This document shows, piece after piece, positions 52,495 through 64,000 of a DNA stretch of 64,000 bases. Within the stretch, counting starts at the first letter, position 1. Each line of letters opens with the position of its first letter. The stretch spans positions 1-64,000 of the forward strand of contig JAUCBJ010007860.1 of NCBI GenBank assembly GCA_032718475.1, in the 5' to 3' direction. Both the position numbers and the translations under genes were made by a program. The DNA comes from Nemertoderma westbladi. Taxonomy: Eukaryota; Xenacoelomorpha; Nemertodermatida; Nemertodermatidae. The notes below the pieces were generated by a model. That model saw only the letters and a list, made by a program, of their open reading frames with translations. It made no database searches and was not told the origin of the DNA.

Positions 52495-53609
52495 TTAGCA
52501 AGTCGTTAGACTTGATTACTGTAAGAAAAAAAGGCTACTGACTACTGGCTACTGGCTACTGACTACTGGCTACTGACTACTGACCTAGAGCAAAAACGGC
52601 TCTAACGATTTTGATGAAATTTTGCATGGACCATGAAAATGGATTTCTAAGGGTACTTGTGAAATCGCGGTTTAAATTGAAACATCTCAAATTGTTTTAT
52701 TTCGAGAAATAGCCCCAAAACACTAAAATTGCCATAGGCGCAATGATAAAACACCAGCTGGCACTCATGAAAAATGTATAGAGATGGCCTGGTAATGCAT
52801 TCAATAGGAAGGGCAACTAACAAAGAAGTACTTTGTGTGCCAAGTTTTATTATCACTCTATTCTACAACTACAACCCAGACAGTAATCAAACAAAACATT
52901 AACTGGTTTAGCTGGCTATTACAGTCTCAGCTGAATTACTCTTCCCAATGCATCATTGCTATGCTAATTAATTGGCGTGCAAGCTAAATGACTGTTAGTT
53001 AAACAGTGTTTTGGCTACACAGTGTATTGTACTATGCTCTCATCGCATTATTGTTTTATTTTGAAATCTTTGTGCCAACATTAATACTGTGGAGGGTGTA
53101 TGCTTATAAGGCTGAATGTTTACTCAGCCTCATAATGATTCTCCATAAGGCTAACATTATAGTTTGAAATATAAAAATCTGTTATAATAATAATATAAAT
53201 GTTGTAAATTGTTAATCGCGGTTTACATTGAAACATCTCAACCTGTTTTATTTATTACAAAAATAAGAATTAATTTGTCTTATCACTTCTTTTGCGCGAT
53301 TGTATATTGAATTCATGGCAACTGCTGTTATTATTATTAAACAACGACTCGACTACTCTAACTCTCTGACTACTCTATCATATAGAACAAAATAATCAAT
53401 TCGCTAACTGCTCTCTATCTTCTATAATCACAACAGCTTTTATAATTCATTAGATGATTACAACATAATAATTATAGTTCGAAGTTGTCTAGAAAATTTC
53501 TCGTACACCACCAGGACTAATAATTGATTATCAGACAGAACAAAAAGCTTTTACTTGACTCGTACTGTCTCCTACGACTTGCTTCACGGGCCGCTAGGCC
53601 CGTCTCTAG
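52495..53609. mobile_element. Helitron/Helentron-like non-autonomous insertion, 1115 bp
   Basis: Absent from units A and C, where the empty site reads AATAATTTCAAG. The insertion lies exactly between A and T with no target duplication. The left end has hairpin CAAGTC-GTTA-GACTTG (52499-52514). The right end has hairpin ACGGGCC-GCTA-GGCCCGT (53586-53603), then CT and the terminal CTAG, followed by host T. This matches the Helitron 3' signature (hairpin, then CTRR, inserted at A/T). A short tandem run of CTACTGGCTACTGA units (52544-52582) lies near the left end. The 5' end is TT rather than TC. It has no Rep/helicase frame. Confidence 0.65.
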
Positions 53610-53832
53610 TTTCAAGAATAATTGAAATTGGTGCAAGGAATTAATTAAAATAATTATAAAGTTATCTGGCATGTCTGGTGTGTTCCAAAAGTTACTGAAG
53701 ATGAAAAATTGTGGTTGGAGTTGGACTACAACGTTTCCCGGTGGAGTTGTTTCCCACTGCTACCTTCGGGTAGCAGCTATTAATTGAGGAGCCTTAGGGT
53801 CGCCTCCGGCTTCGGCCGACTGCTTGCTTTAC

Positions 53833-54233
53833 TTATAAATGAATTGTTGTGGGGTGGGTGACGGGGAATTAAATATATGTTATACAGTGTAGTACATTAT
53901 GATAATGTTTTCCATAGCGAAAAATATCAACCGCCCCTATTGGGACTCGAACCCGGTACCTAGGTTTCAAACTTACGGTTATCATCAGCCGAGTGTGCGT
54001 CTTAAGACCACTGAGCTACCAGGGCGGTAGAAGATTTATTAGCTATGGAGTGGGCTATCATATATTTAGGCCTTTTACAGTCACTCATAGGAAAGTACAA
54101 CGTTATTCCCGTGCTCTTGCCAGAAATGGCAACCATGCTTCAAAGAATAACTATATTCAGTGTTGTAGAAACCACTGATACCCCGTATGATAGTGAATTA
54201 CCCGTCACCCACCCCACAAGAATTCATTTATAA
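53833..54233. mobile_element. MITE-like element, unit B copy
   Basis: The inverted arms match those of 7937-8337, including AATGAATTGTTGTGGGGTG on the left. The tRNA-like element lies inside on the minus strand. Confidence 0.6.
53933..54025 (-). repeat. tRNA-like element, unit B minus copy
   Basis: 93 nt with the A box TAGCTCAGTGG and the B box GGGTTCGAGTCCC. It retains the CTGATGA ... GAAA core and the CTCGG/CCGGG flanking complement. Confidence 0.6.
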
Positions 54234-54280
54234 TTAATTAACAATCATGGCCGGCATGGCCGGTATTAGTGGTTTCTACT

Positions 54281-54373
54281 GCCCTGGTAGCTCAGTGGTC
54301 TTAGGACACACACTCGACTGATGATAACCGGAAGTTTAAAACCTAGGTACCGGGTTCGAGCCCCAATAGGGGC
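54281..54373 (+). repeat. tRNA-like element, unit B plus copy
   Basis: 93 nt with both boxes intact. The central GAAA is mutated to AAAA. Confidence 0.6.
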
Positions 54374-54668
54374 TATGTTTGCTTTGATTTATCGCTCAGT
54401 TGATATCCTCCTCGTTATGCTGCAAAGTAATCAATCAGTTATAAACAACTTCCTGACTTCTTGAACATGTCTTGTGCACCGTGTTCGGTATCCTTCATTG
54501 CTCTAAGTGTATTATTGTTGGCAGGTTTACTACTATGTTTTGGGCCACCCACCTTCAATTTTTTTTATACTAGCTAGTTTTTGTGGCTAGGGCATATTTA
54601 TATGAATCTTCCCCGCATTGCTCGCTCGGTACATAAATACACTCGGATTACAACACCGAAATTTTTTC

Positions 54669-55575
54669 GAGGGCGGAACTATAGGAACGTAGACAAAGGT
54701 GGAACTATAGGAACAAAATGTAGATACGGGCGGAACTATAAGAAAAAAATGTAAGGTACGGGCGGAACTATAATAACAGAATGTAGACACGGGTGGAACT
54801 ATAAGAACAAAATGTAAACACGGATGGAACTATAAGAACAAAATGTAGCCACGGGTGGAACTATAAGAACAAAATGTAGATACGGGTGGAACTATAAGAA
54901 CAAAATGTAGCCACGGGTGGAACTATAGGAACAAAATGTAGACACGGGTGGAACTATAAGAACAAAATGTAGACACGGATGGAACTATAAGAACAAAATG
55001 TAGACACGGGTGGAACTATAGGAACAAAATGTAGACACGGGTGGAACTATAGGAACAAAATGTAAACACGGATGGAACTATAAGAACAAAATGTAGACAC
55101 GGGTGGAACTATAAGAACAAAATGTAGCCACGGGTGGAACTATAAGAACAAAATGTAGCCACGGATGGAACTATATGAACAAAATGTAGACACGGGTGGA
55201 ACTATAAGAACAAAATGTAGCCACGGATGGAACTATAAGAACAAAATGTAGACACGGGTGGAACTATAAGAACAAAATGTAGACACGGGTGGAACTATAG
55301 GAACAAAATGTAGATACGGGCGGAACTATAAGAACAAAATGTAGATACGGGCGGAACTATAAGAACAAAATGTAGACACGGGTGGAACTATAAGAACAAA
55401 ATGTAGATACGGGCGGAACTATAGGAACAAAATGTAGACACGGGTGGAACTATAAGAACAAAATGTAGATACGGGCGGAACTATAAGAACAAAATGTAGA
55501 TACGGGCGGAACTATAAGAACAAAATGTAGATACGGGCGGAACTATAAGAACAAAATATAGATACGGGCGGAACT
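54669..55575. repeat. 31-bp minisatellite, unit B, about 29 monomers
   Basis: Same monomer and variants as the 9006-14630 array, and the same right boundary (GGGCGGAACTCCAACC). It is about one sixth as long and shows no obvious 155-bp higher-order block. Confidence 0.95.
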
Positions 55576-55726
55576 CCAACCTAAAATGTATCCCTAATCT
55601 CCCACTTAGCTTCCCCAACGCCAACGCACATTTGTAATAAAACGGAGTAATTCTGAAACAATTTATTCCAAATTATTGATTAATTTTATTCAAAATATAA
55701 AATAATATATTAATTTCAAAGAAAAT

Positions 55727-57139
55727 ATGGAATCTCAAGGAGATATTGACCTTTCTCCCAAAGTCTTTCAGGACAACGTACACGGACTCATCGAGCTCCA
55801 TCCACTCCTGGTCCGCTTCATCGACACGCCACAGTTCCAACGACTTCGGGACATCAAGCAGCTCGGTGCTGGCTACTATGTCTTCCCAACAGCCTCACAC
55901 AACCGATTCGAGCATTCTCTTGGAGTCGCGCATCTCGCTAATATCGCACTCCTACAGTTACGTCAGGCACAGCCTGGACTTTCCATCTCCGACACTGACA
56001 TACTCTGCGTCCAATTAGCCGGCCTCTGTCACGACCTAGGTCACGGCCCCTTCAGTCACACCTTCGAGGTGGTCGTATCAAAACTTGCCCAAGCGAACTT
56101 TCTACCGAAAGAATTTGCAACATGGAGACACGAAGACTTCTCTTTGCTAATGTTCGACCATCTCATAGAATCCAATAACTTATCCACTGAATTAGTAAAG
56201 TATGGGATAGGAGAAAAGGATCTAATCTTTGTTAAAGACTGTATTCTGGGTGTCCCCAGTCCTGGTTCAGACCGAATGAATGAAAAGTACTTCCTGTACC
56301 AGATAATCTCCAATAAAGCCACTGGAATAGATATGGATCGTTGCGATTACTTAGCTCGCGACTGCTTTCATTTAGGGATACAGAACAGTTTCGAGCATAA
56401 TCGTTTGATAAAGTTTACTCGAGTGATTAGAAACAGCGCAAAACAGCAGGTTTTAGCTTATCGTGATAAAGAATGGGACAACGTGAATGAGTTGTACAAA
56501 ATGCGTGTTAGGCTGCATCGACGATGCTGTCAACATCCTGTTATAAAGAGCATTGAGTATATGATCGCCGATATATTAATGTCCGCTAATCCGTATATAA
56601 AGTTACCCTCAGAAGGAGGTCAACCAATGATGACTATTGCACAGACTATGGCCAATAAAAATATGACCATCTTTACTCATATAACAGATTCGATTTTGCG
56701 GCAAATTGAACTAAGTCAGGATTCTCTTTTGGTAAATTCAAAAAATCTAATAAAAGACATTCGAAGTAGAAAATTATATTATTTCGTCGGAAAACATCTG
56801 CTAAACCTCGAAGATGTCAAAAAAATATCAGATACAAAGAAAAATGTTAAGCAATATTTGTGTGACGTCACAGAACTAGACGAAAGTTTCTTCCTCGTTG
56901 ATATGTACAAAGTGGACTACGGCATAGATTCACCCTTAGAAAGACTGCTTATGTACAACAAGACAAATGCAAACCTACTACAACCAATGAAATCTCTCAA
57001 TTTCCTTGAAAAATCGTGGTCTAACATGTTTCCTACTAAAGATCGTGACACTTATATGAGAGTATATTTGGTTAAAGACTATAGCAAAGGCTATGATGCC
57101 AAAAAGGCTTTTGATAATTGGAGTCAACAGCACTCGTAA
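55727..57139 (+). CDS. SAMHD1-like HD-domain dNTP triphosphohydrolase, copy 2
   Basis: 470 codons, intronless, about 96% identical to copy 1 by eye. It keeps HNRFEHSLG, LCHDLGHGPFSH, GIDMDRCDYLARD and the IDTPQFQRLR allosteric segment. Where the two copies differ it more often resembles animal SAMHD1: GAGYYVFP (copy 1 GAVYYVFP), RRCCQH without the PC insertion, and VDYGIDS where copy 1 has an altered VDLYRRIDS. It also lacks the SAM domain and the C-terminal tail. The predicted activity is dNTP hydrolysis to deoxynucleoside and triphosphate, with tetramer formation controlled by GTP/dNTP. The start codon lies 150 bp after the minisatellite, in the same context as copy 1. Confidence 0.92.
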   Translation: MESQGDIDLSPKVFQDNVHGLIELHPLLVRFIDTPQFQRLRDIKQLGAGYYVFPTASHNRFEHSLGVAHLANIALLQLRQAQPGLSISDTDILCVQLAGLCHDLGHGPFSHTFEVVVSKLAQANFLPKEFATWRHEDFSLLMFDHLIESNNLSTELVKYGIGEKDLIFVKDCILGVPSPGSDRMNEKYFLYQIISNKATGIDMDRCDYLARDCFHLGIQNSFEHNRLIKFTRVIRNSAKQQVLAYRDKEWDNVNELYKMRVRLHRRCCQHPVIKSIEYMIADILMSANPYIKLPSEGGQPMMTIAQTMANKNMTIFTHITDSILRQIELSQDSLLVNSKNLIKDIRSRKLYYFVGKHLLNLEDVKKISDTKKNVKQYLCDVTELDESFFLVDMYKVDYGIDSPLERLLMYNKTNANLLQPMKSLNFLEKSWSNMFPTKDRDTYMRVYLVKDYSKGYDAKKAFDNWSQQHS

Positions 57140-59283
57140 GACTTGTAAATTTTTTGGTATAATTGTTACATAATTATTTAATAATATTTGATTATTTTAT
57201 AATAATAATTTTAATTGCCAACAGTGCCGTTTCTATGCGGCGAGTTGTTATATATCACAGTATATCTCTAGCAAGATATCAAACATTACGGATGATGTAG
57301 TTAGCCAAGTAATTTAGACTTTACAGCCCCAGACGAGTTACTTTGAAACATGACCTACTATAGTAGGTCATGACTAAAACATTAAATTATTTACAGTTGT
57401 CACAGCAACCTAATCAAACAAATAAAATATTAGCCAACACCATCACTACTAATTTGAGAGATTCCACCAACAGTTTACACATAATTTTTAATTACACAAA
57501 TTTTTCGTGCGGTTTGTTTACGCTAAGTATTTTAGAGTGTTATGAGCCTCGTATCTTCACTCACACGTCCGTTCGTGTAACAAACCATTCGAATCAACAC
57601 ACAGTAGATTTACGCTTTATACCTAACAATTATTATATTTAATTATTTAATTTAATATTTAATTTAATATTTAATTTAATTATTATATATTAACAATTAT
57701 TATATTTTTCACTGCATAAGTGTTCATGACAACTTTTATGATAGTAATAATTATACATATCTACAGTAGCACAATATCTTTAAATTGTACCCAATCGCGC
57801 TGTGTGTAACCGCCTTATTAATTCATATATTATTTTTATTCGAAATGTAAATATTATGTAACTACGAAGGTAGAGGTAGAAAAGGATGTACAAAATGTAA
57901 TTACCATAGTAAAACGGCGGGCGGGTGGGATACCAAAATAGTAGTAGCGTCCACAGGACCCAACATGTAGGCAGGGTCCGTTGCCGATACTTCCGCTACA
58001 GGCCAACCACTAATTACTTTCATTTTACTGATTTATCTGCATACTGTACCGGTTACCGGTCCGATACAACAGTTGACCTACCTCACATGTCGTAGCTAAA
58101 ATAATAAGCGTCAGACGTCAGTACCGGTATGTCAAAACAGCATTTTAACGTTATATATAATTTGTACCGGTACGAGTACTGTAGCTGTAGGCACAAGCGA
58201 CGCTATCTGTTTCTGTATACTGTCGCTAGAATTAACACGCAACACGTACAGTAGGACCTAATTCAATTTAATGTTAAATTTAACATTAGCAGCGTTTGTT
58301 TGATAAAATAAATATTAAAATTTTAGAATAAAATTAGATACTCCAAGTCTAATCTGGCACCCAGTTCTCGACTCTATCACAAGCCTTGAAGAAATAAAAT
58401 AGTTAAATTATTGATGATCAACTTCTGGCAACCCTAAAGTAATAATGCTTCCAACTAGAAAGCCAGCAAGCTGGCTGGAAGGAACCCGGGGGAAAAATCC
58501 TAGCCAAGACTATTACAAAGAACTATGTCAGTCAGCAGTAAGTAAACTAAAATTGTCTAAACTGCAAGACGTGAGGCTAGCTGACTTTGTGGCTCGCCCC
58601 ACATAATAAAAAATGCAACTTAGCTACCACTAACAAAAATATAATATGAAGCAAATAATTTCATTATCAAGAACGTTTACAAGATATAAGATGCGATTAC
58701 CGAATATTTATAAAAAATGCCCGTTTTGTAAGTTTGTATCCACTTAAAAACCAAAGTAAAAAAGGTAAGATTTTATGATGTTAGAATTACAATTTTGGAA
58801 TAATAATGAATAATAATTAATGTATTTGTTTATGGATAGTCTAGGCAACTCACACTATGGTAACTAAATCAGCAAGCGCTATACAGTATGTATAGTAGTA
58901 GCAATATAGTTAAGCAGACTGCTAGCTATCATTATAATTAAGATTAGGGTTCAATGTTAGTAAACCAAACATCATTCGCAGATAATTTTATTGCTCTCCA
59001 AAATTTTTGTATGTGTAATTTATAAAAAAATTGTTGGGCTAGAAACAATGAATTAGGGTTAACAAGGTGTCCTGAATCGAGTTGCGGGGTGTGTTGTTGT
59101 AAAAAATTTGTTGGAACTAGTTGAAATGGCGGGATTGTAAGCGCAGGAAGCAAATTTTGAAAATCGACTGTGATTGGATGCTACATATTTGACATCAGTA
59201 CAAAATGCTCTGATCTTTATGATATTTTTCATCGTGGTTTCTATGGAGGGTGATTTTTGATCCATTCAATTACACATTAAATC
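57140..59283. other. 3' flank of SAMHD1-like copy 2, with empty BEL site
   Basis: Non-coding. The single CACAA at about 57497-57501 is the intact pre-insertion site of the BEL element in unit A. A segment (58455-58722) unrelated to its unit A counterpart includes the palindrome AGCCAGC-AA-GCTGGCT and GTGGCTCGCCCCAC, the complement of a motif at 41738-41751, suggesting a transposon-related replacement. Confidence 0.75.
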
Positions 59284-59287
59284 CTTT

Positions 59288-59307
59288 GGGGGGGGGGGGG
59301 GGGGGGG
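59288..59307 (+). repeat. Poly-G tract, 20 G, at the B-C junction
   Basis: The unit B flank ends at 59283 and the unit C sequence begins with this tract. Confidence 0.95.
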
Positions 59308-60739
59308 TGGACATGTCACTGAATTACGACATTATATTCCAGGACATGTCACTGAATTACGACATTATATTCCAGGACATGGTGTAATGCACAGAAAAGG
59401 AGGCACTACTATAGCTTGTGTGACCGACCATAAGGGACAATTTTTAGAGGTTTTCGCATGACTTTTTTCAATTTTTTTGTGGATGGTGGTTGATTATCTG
59501 GCATTCGATTGAGTGATAGTTCGTAAATTTTCTTAGGTAGCCAGTGTTTTTATAAGGTATAGCCAGTGTTTTTTTTAAAAATACATGAGGATTTAATAAA
59601 AATTGCATTAGATTGCAATTACAATAGCTAAAATTTGAATAATTTTTTTAGATATTTTAGGTATTTTAAAAACACTTGTTACCAAGCAAAATTTACAAGC
59701 TACCACTAAATCGAATGTCAGCCAATTGTTAGAGAATTGAAATGAAATGAAATTAATTAAATTAATTGAAACTTTAAAATCTTCCCTTGAATGTTCGCGA
59801 CCCGGCACTAGTATAGTATCGATGCCGAAATTTTAGATGTTTTTTGATTTTTTTCTTTTTAGATTAAAATATTTTTGACATGTTGTTTGGCTTTGTATTA
59901 TCAATTTCATTCTAGAATTACCGGTATATATTTTTGTTGCTATGGTTACATAAATAAAATAAATTTCAAATTACTTAAAGAATAATGTATTTCTTTTTGT
60001 AATGCATTTTTATTTCTTATTGTAATGCTTTTTTATTTCTTATTGTTATTGACAAATATATTTGAGGATTAAATGACACTTGTCATTTTTTTACAATAAA
60101 AAGTACTAGCCAACATAAAATCTAAATTACTGGCTACCATATTTTTGCCAGATGTTCAAATATTTGTTCTAGAACAAAAAACGTCATAATAAAAGACATT
60201 TTCACAAGAAAAAATCGGTCAATTTTTTTTATTGTTTCAATTATGATTTTTTCACTAGCTAATATAAAGTAATAGCTAACACAAAATAAAAATTACTGGC
60301 TACCATCTTCAGATGGTAAATATTTGTTCTAGAACAAAAAACCTCATGATAAAAACCGATAATCACTAATATAATTAATCGATGTTTGTTTTTAAATTTG
60401 GGCATAGATACTATACTAGTGGCTCGCGACCCCACTAAAGATATCTAATTGCTTTATGTCTTCCAGTTCCTGCCCTCTGATGGTTTGCGTATGGTTCTCA
60501 GTTTTGCACATAATAATTTCAAGAATAATTGAAATTGGTGCAAGGAATTAATTAAAATAATTATAAAGTTCTCTGGCATGTCTGGTGTGTTCCAAAAGTT
60601 ACTGAAGATGAACAATTTTGGTTGGAGTTGGACTACAACGTTTCCCGGTGGAGTTGTTTCCCACTGCTACCTTCGGGTAGCAGCTATCAAATGAGGAGCC
60701 TTAGGGTCGCCTCCGGCTTCGGCCGACTGCTTGCTTTAC

Positions 60740-61140
60740 TTATAAATGAATTGTTGTGGGGTGGGTGACGGGGAATTAAATATATGTTATACAGTGTAGT
60801 ACATTATGATAATGTTTTCCATAGCGAAAAATATCAACCGCCCCTATTGGAACTCGAACCCGGTACCTAGGTTTCAAACTTACGGTTATCATCAGCCGAG
60901 TGTGTGTCCTAAGACCACTGAGCTACCAGGGCGGTAGAAGATTTATTCGCTATGGAGTGGGCTATCATATATTTAGGCCTTTTACAGTCACTCATAGGAA
61001 AGTACAACGTTATTCCCGTGCTCTGCCAGAAATTGCAACCATACCTCAAAGAATAACTATTATACAGTGTTGTAGAAACCACTGATACCCCGTATGCTAG
61101 TGAATTACCCGTCACTCACCCCACAACAATTCATTTATAA
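60740..61140. mobile_element. MITE-like element, unit C copy
   Basis: Same inverted arms as at 7937-8337. Confidence 0.6.
60840..60932 (-). repeat. tRNA-like element, unit C minus copy
   Basis: Identical in the A/B boxes and the CTGATGA ... GAAA core to 8037-8129. Confidence 0.6.
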
Positions 61141-61178
61141 TTAATTAACAAGCATGGCCGGTAATAGTAGTTTCTACC

Positions 61179-61271
61179 GCCCTGGTAGCTCAGTGGTCTT
61201 AGGACACACACTCGACTGATGATAACCGGAAGTTTGAAACCTAGGTACAGGGTTCGAGCCCCAATAGGGGC
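61179..61271 (+). repeat. tRNA-like element, unit C plus copy
   Basis: 93 nt with both pol III boxes intact; near-identical to 8376-8468. Confidence 0.6.
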
Positions 61272-61792
61272 TATGTTTGCTTTGATTTATCGCTCAGTTG
61301 ATATCCTCCTCGTTATGCTGCAAAGTAATCAATCAGTTATAAACAACTTCCTGACTTCTTGAACATGTCTTGTGCACCGTGTTCGGTATCCTTCATTGCT
61401 CTAAGTGTATTATTGTTGGTAGGTTTACTACTATGTTTTGGGCCACCCACCTTCAATTTTTTTATACTAGCTAGTTTTTGTGGCTAGGGTATATTTATAT
61501 GAATTTTCCCCGCATTGCTCGCTCGGTACATAAATACACTCGGTTTTTTACACAATGATGTTTGTTCGAATTTTATCAGACTCCCAGGTTGAAAACCCAC
61601 CTCCTTTGAGGCACAAATACAAAGGGCCCCAAATATATTTTGTTCTATAACAATTTTTATACTATCAAATTTTGCAATTTTTTTTAAAAGATGTTACAGT
61701 AGCTACCGGGATTATTAATTAATTATTATCAATTAATATTCTGGAATCAATATTGCTTGTTCTGTAGAACATTTTGATTATAATAACAAAAT

Positions 61793-64000
61793 GAAACGCA
61801 GGCGGAATTATAAGAAAATATAGCCGCGGGCGGAACTATAGGAACGTAGACACAGGTGGAACTATAGGAACAAAATGTAGATACGGGCGGAACTATAATA
61901 ACAGAATGTAGACACGGGTGGAACTATAGGAACAAAATGTAGACACGGGTGGAACTATAGGAACAAAATGTAGATACGGGCGGAACTATAATAACAGAAT
62001 GTAGACACGGATGGAACTATAAGAACAAAATGTAGACACGGGTGGAACTATAGGAACAAAATGTAGATACGGGCGGAACTATAATAACAGAATGTAGACA
62101 CGGATGGAACTATAAGAACAAAATGTAGACACGGGTGGAACTATAGGAACAAAATGTAGATACGGGCGGAACTATAATAACAGAATGTAGACACGGGCGG
62201 AACTATAGGAACAAAATGTAGACACGGGTGGAACTATAAGAACAAAATGTAGCCACGGGTGGAACTATAGGAACAAAATGTAGACACGGGTGGAACTATA
62301 GGAACAAAATGTAGATACGGGCGGAACTATAATAACAGAATGTAGCCACGGCTGGAACTATAAGAACAAAATGTAGACACGGATGGAACTATAAGAACAA
62401 AATGTAGACACGGGTGGAACTATAGGAACAAAATGTAGATACGGGCGGAACTATAATAACAGAATGTAGCCACGGATGGAACTATAAGAACAAAATGTAG
62501 ACACGGGTGGAACTATAAAAACAAAATGTAGACACGGGTAGAACTATAAGAACAAAATGTAGACACGGGTGGAACTATAAGAACAAAATGTAGACACGGG
62601 TGGAACTATAAGAACAAAATGTAGCCACGGGTGGAACTATAGGAACAAAATGTAGACACGGGTGGAACTATAGGAACAAAATGTAGATACGGGTGGAACT
62701 ATAGGAACAAAATGTAGACACGGGTGGAACTATAGGAACAAAATGTAGATACGGGCGGAACTATAATAACAGAATGTAGACACGGATGAAACTATAAGAA
62801 CAAAATGTAGCCACGGGTGGAACTATAGGAACAAAATGTAGACACGGGTGGAACTATAGGAACAAAATGTAGATACGGGCGGAACTATAATAACAGAATG
62901 TAGACACGGGTGGAACTATAAGAACAAAATGTAGACACGGATGGAACTATAAGAACAAAATGTAGACACGGGTGGAACTAGAAAACCAACATGTAGATAC
63001 GGGTGGAACTATAGGAACAAAATGTAGACACGGGTGGAACTATAAGAACAAAATGTAGACACGGGTGGAACTATAGGAACAAAATATAGACACGGGTGGA
63101 ACTATAAGAACAAAATGTAGACACGGGTGGAACTATAGGAACAAAATTTAGACACGGGTGGAACTATAAGAACAAAATGTAGACACGGGTGGAACTATAG
63201 GAACAAAATGTAGACACGGGTGGAACTATAGGAACAAAATGTAGACACGGGTGGAACTATAGGAACAAAATGTAGACACGGGTGGAACTATAGGAACAAA
63301 ATGTAGATACGGGCGGAACTATAAGAACAAAATGTAGCCACGGATGGAACTATAGGAACAAAATGTAGACACGGGTGGAACTATAGGAACAAAATGTAGA
63401 CACGGGCGGAACTATAAGAACAAAATGTAGACACGGGTGGAACTATAAGAACAAAATGTAGCCACGGATGGAACTATAAGAACAAAATGTAGACACGGGT
63501 GGAACTATAGGAACAAAATGTAGATACGGGCGGAACTATAAGAACAAAATGTTGACACGGGTGGAACTATAGGAACAAAATGTAGACACGGGTGGAACTA
63601 TAGGAACAAAATGTAGATACGGGCGGAACTATAATAACAGAATGTAGACACGGATGGAACTATAGGAACAAAATGTAGACACGGGTGGAACTATAGGAAC
63701 AAAATGTAGATACGGGCGGAACTATAAGAACAAAATGTAGCCACGGATGGAACTATAGGAACAAAATGTAGATACGGGCGGAACTATAATAACAGAATGT
63801 AGACACGCATGGAACTATAAGAACAAAATGTAAACACGGATGGAACTATAAGAACAAAATGTAGAGACGGGCGGAACTATAATAACAGAATGTAGACACG
63901 GATGGAACTATAAGAACAAAATGTAAACACGGATGGAACTATAAGAACAAAATGTAGATACGGGCGGAACTATAATAACAAAATGTAGACACGGGTGGAA
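61793..64000. repeat. 31-bp minisatellite, unit C, at least 71 monomers (runs off the window)
   Basis: Same monomer, variants and degenerate left edge as the 9006-14630 array. It continues past the window end, so a third SAMHD1-like gene may lie just beyond. Confidence 0.95.

Larger units (their letters stand above)
45060..54668. repeat. Segmental duplication, unit B left part
   Basis: Paralogue of 1-8768, with the same order of remnants. It carries a B-specific deletion of the gag start region (joined at about 45987), an expanded GA microsatellite (45805-45840), the 1115-bp insertion at 52495, and a deletion just before the minisatellite. Confidence 0.9.
53610..54668. other. Unit B MITE, tRNA-like pair and spacer
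   Basis: Equivalent to 7716-8768 of unit A. The TTCG hairpin is at 53757-53776, the MITE at 53833-54233, tRNA-like elements at 53933-54025 (-) and 54281-54373 (+). The plus copy has lost the GAAA box (reads AAAA). No protein-coding gene. Confidence 0.7.
59288..61792. repeat. Segmental duplication, partial unit C
   Basis: Begins abruptly at a 20-G tract and then matches 6542-9005 of unit A. It lacks the gag and LINE part. It contains a local 36-bp duplication of GGACATGTCACTGAATTACG-type sequence (59308-59380), the tandem duplication 60101-60354, the TTCG hairpin 60664-60683, the MITE 60740-61140 and both tRNA-like elements. No gene. Confidence 0.9.

Overview
The window is nuclear DNA of a eukaryote, most likely an invertebrate metazoan. 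The evidence is its AT-rich non-coding DNA, BEL/Pao LTR and LINE-type retroelements, Helitron-like and TIR DNA transposons, a long minisatellite, and two SAMHD1-like HD-domain genes of animal type. I cannot fix the phylum. No prokaryotic gene organisation is present, and only four long reading frames look intact: two SAMHD1-like genes and the two giant frames of one retrotransposon.

Layout. The window is built from units of one segmental duplication. Unit A (1-38246) holds: a decayed BEL-like gag fragment joined to an antisense LINE fragment (1159-4474); AT-rich non-coding DNA with a G tract, a TIR element (MITE) and two tRNA-like elements in opposite orientation (4475-9005); a 31-bp minisatellite of about 180 copies (9006-14630); SAMHD1-like copy 1 (14776-16200); and a 3' flank. 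That flank is split by a young 19.8-kb BEL/Pao element (16577-36421, minus strand). A 6.8-kb spacer follows, with a 3.9-kb TIR-flanked DNA transposon (39995-43941). Unit B (about 45060-59283) repeats the same order. It has a shorter minisatellite (54669-55575), SAMHD1-like copy 2 (55727-57139) and an empty BEL insertion site. It also carries a 1.1-kb Helitron-like insertion (52495-53609) absent from A and C. Unit C (59288 to the window end) starts abruptly at a G tract, has lost the gag/LINE part, and runs into a third minisatellite array.

The BEL/Pao element is the most unusual object. Its two LTRs of about 1.93 kb differ at only a few positions. It has a 5-bp target duplication (CACAA), a 2918-codon gag-pol frame, and a second intact 1241-codon frame downstream of pol. 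That second frame encodes a protein with three CCHC/CCHC-like zinc knuckles and a basic RG-rich tail: a second nucleocapsid-like protein placed where an env would be expected. A short near-palindromic DNA motif (core CTCGCGAG) recurs about ten times through the internal region. It lies in non-coding DNA and, within the coding frames, in more than one codon phase, so it is kept as nucleic acid rather than as protein. The leader has three matching stem-loops, a hairpin sits where a tRNA primer site is expected, and each LTR carries tRNA-like A and B boxes.

The SAMHD1-like genes are intronless, lack the SAM domain, and keep the HD catalytic and allosteric residues. Each lies about 150 bp downstream of a minisatellite array.
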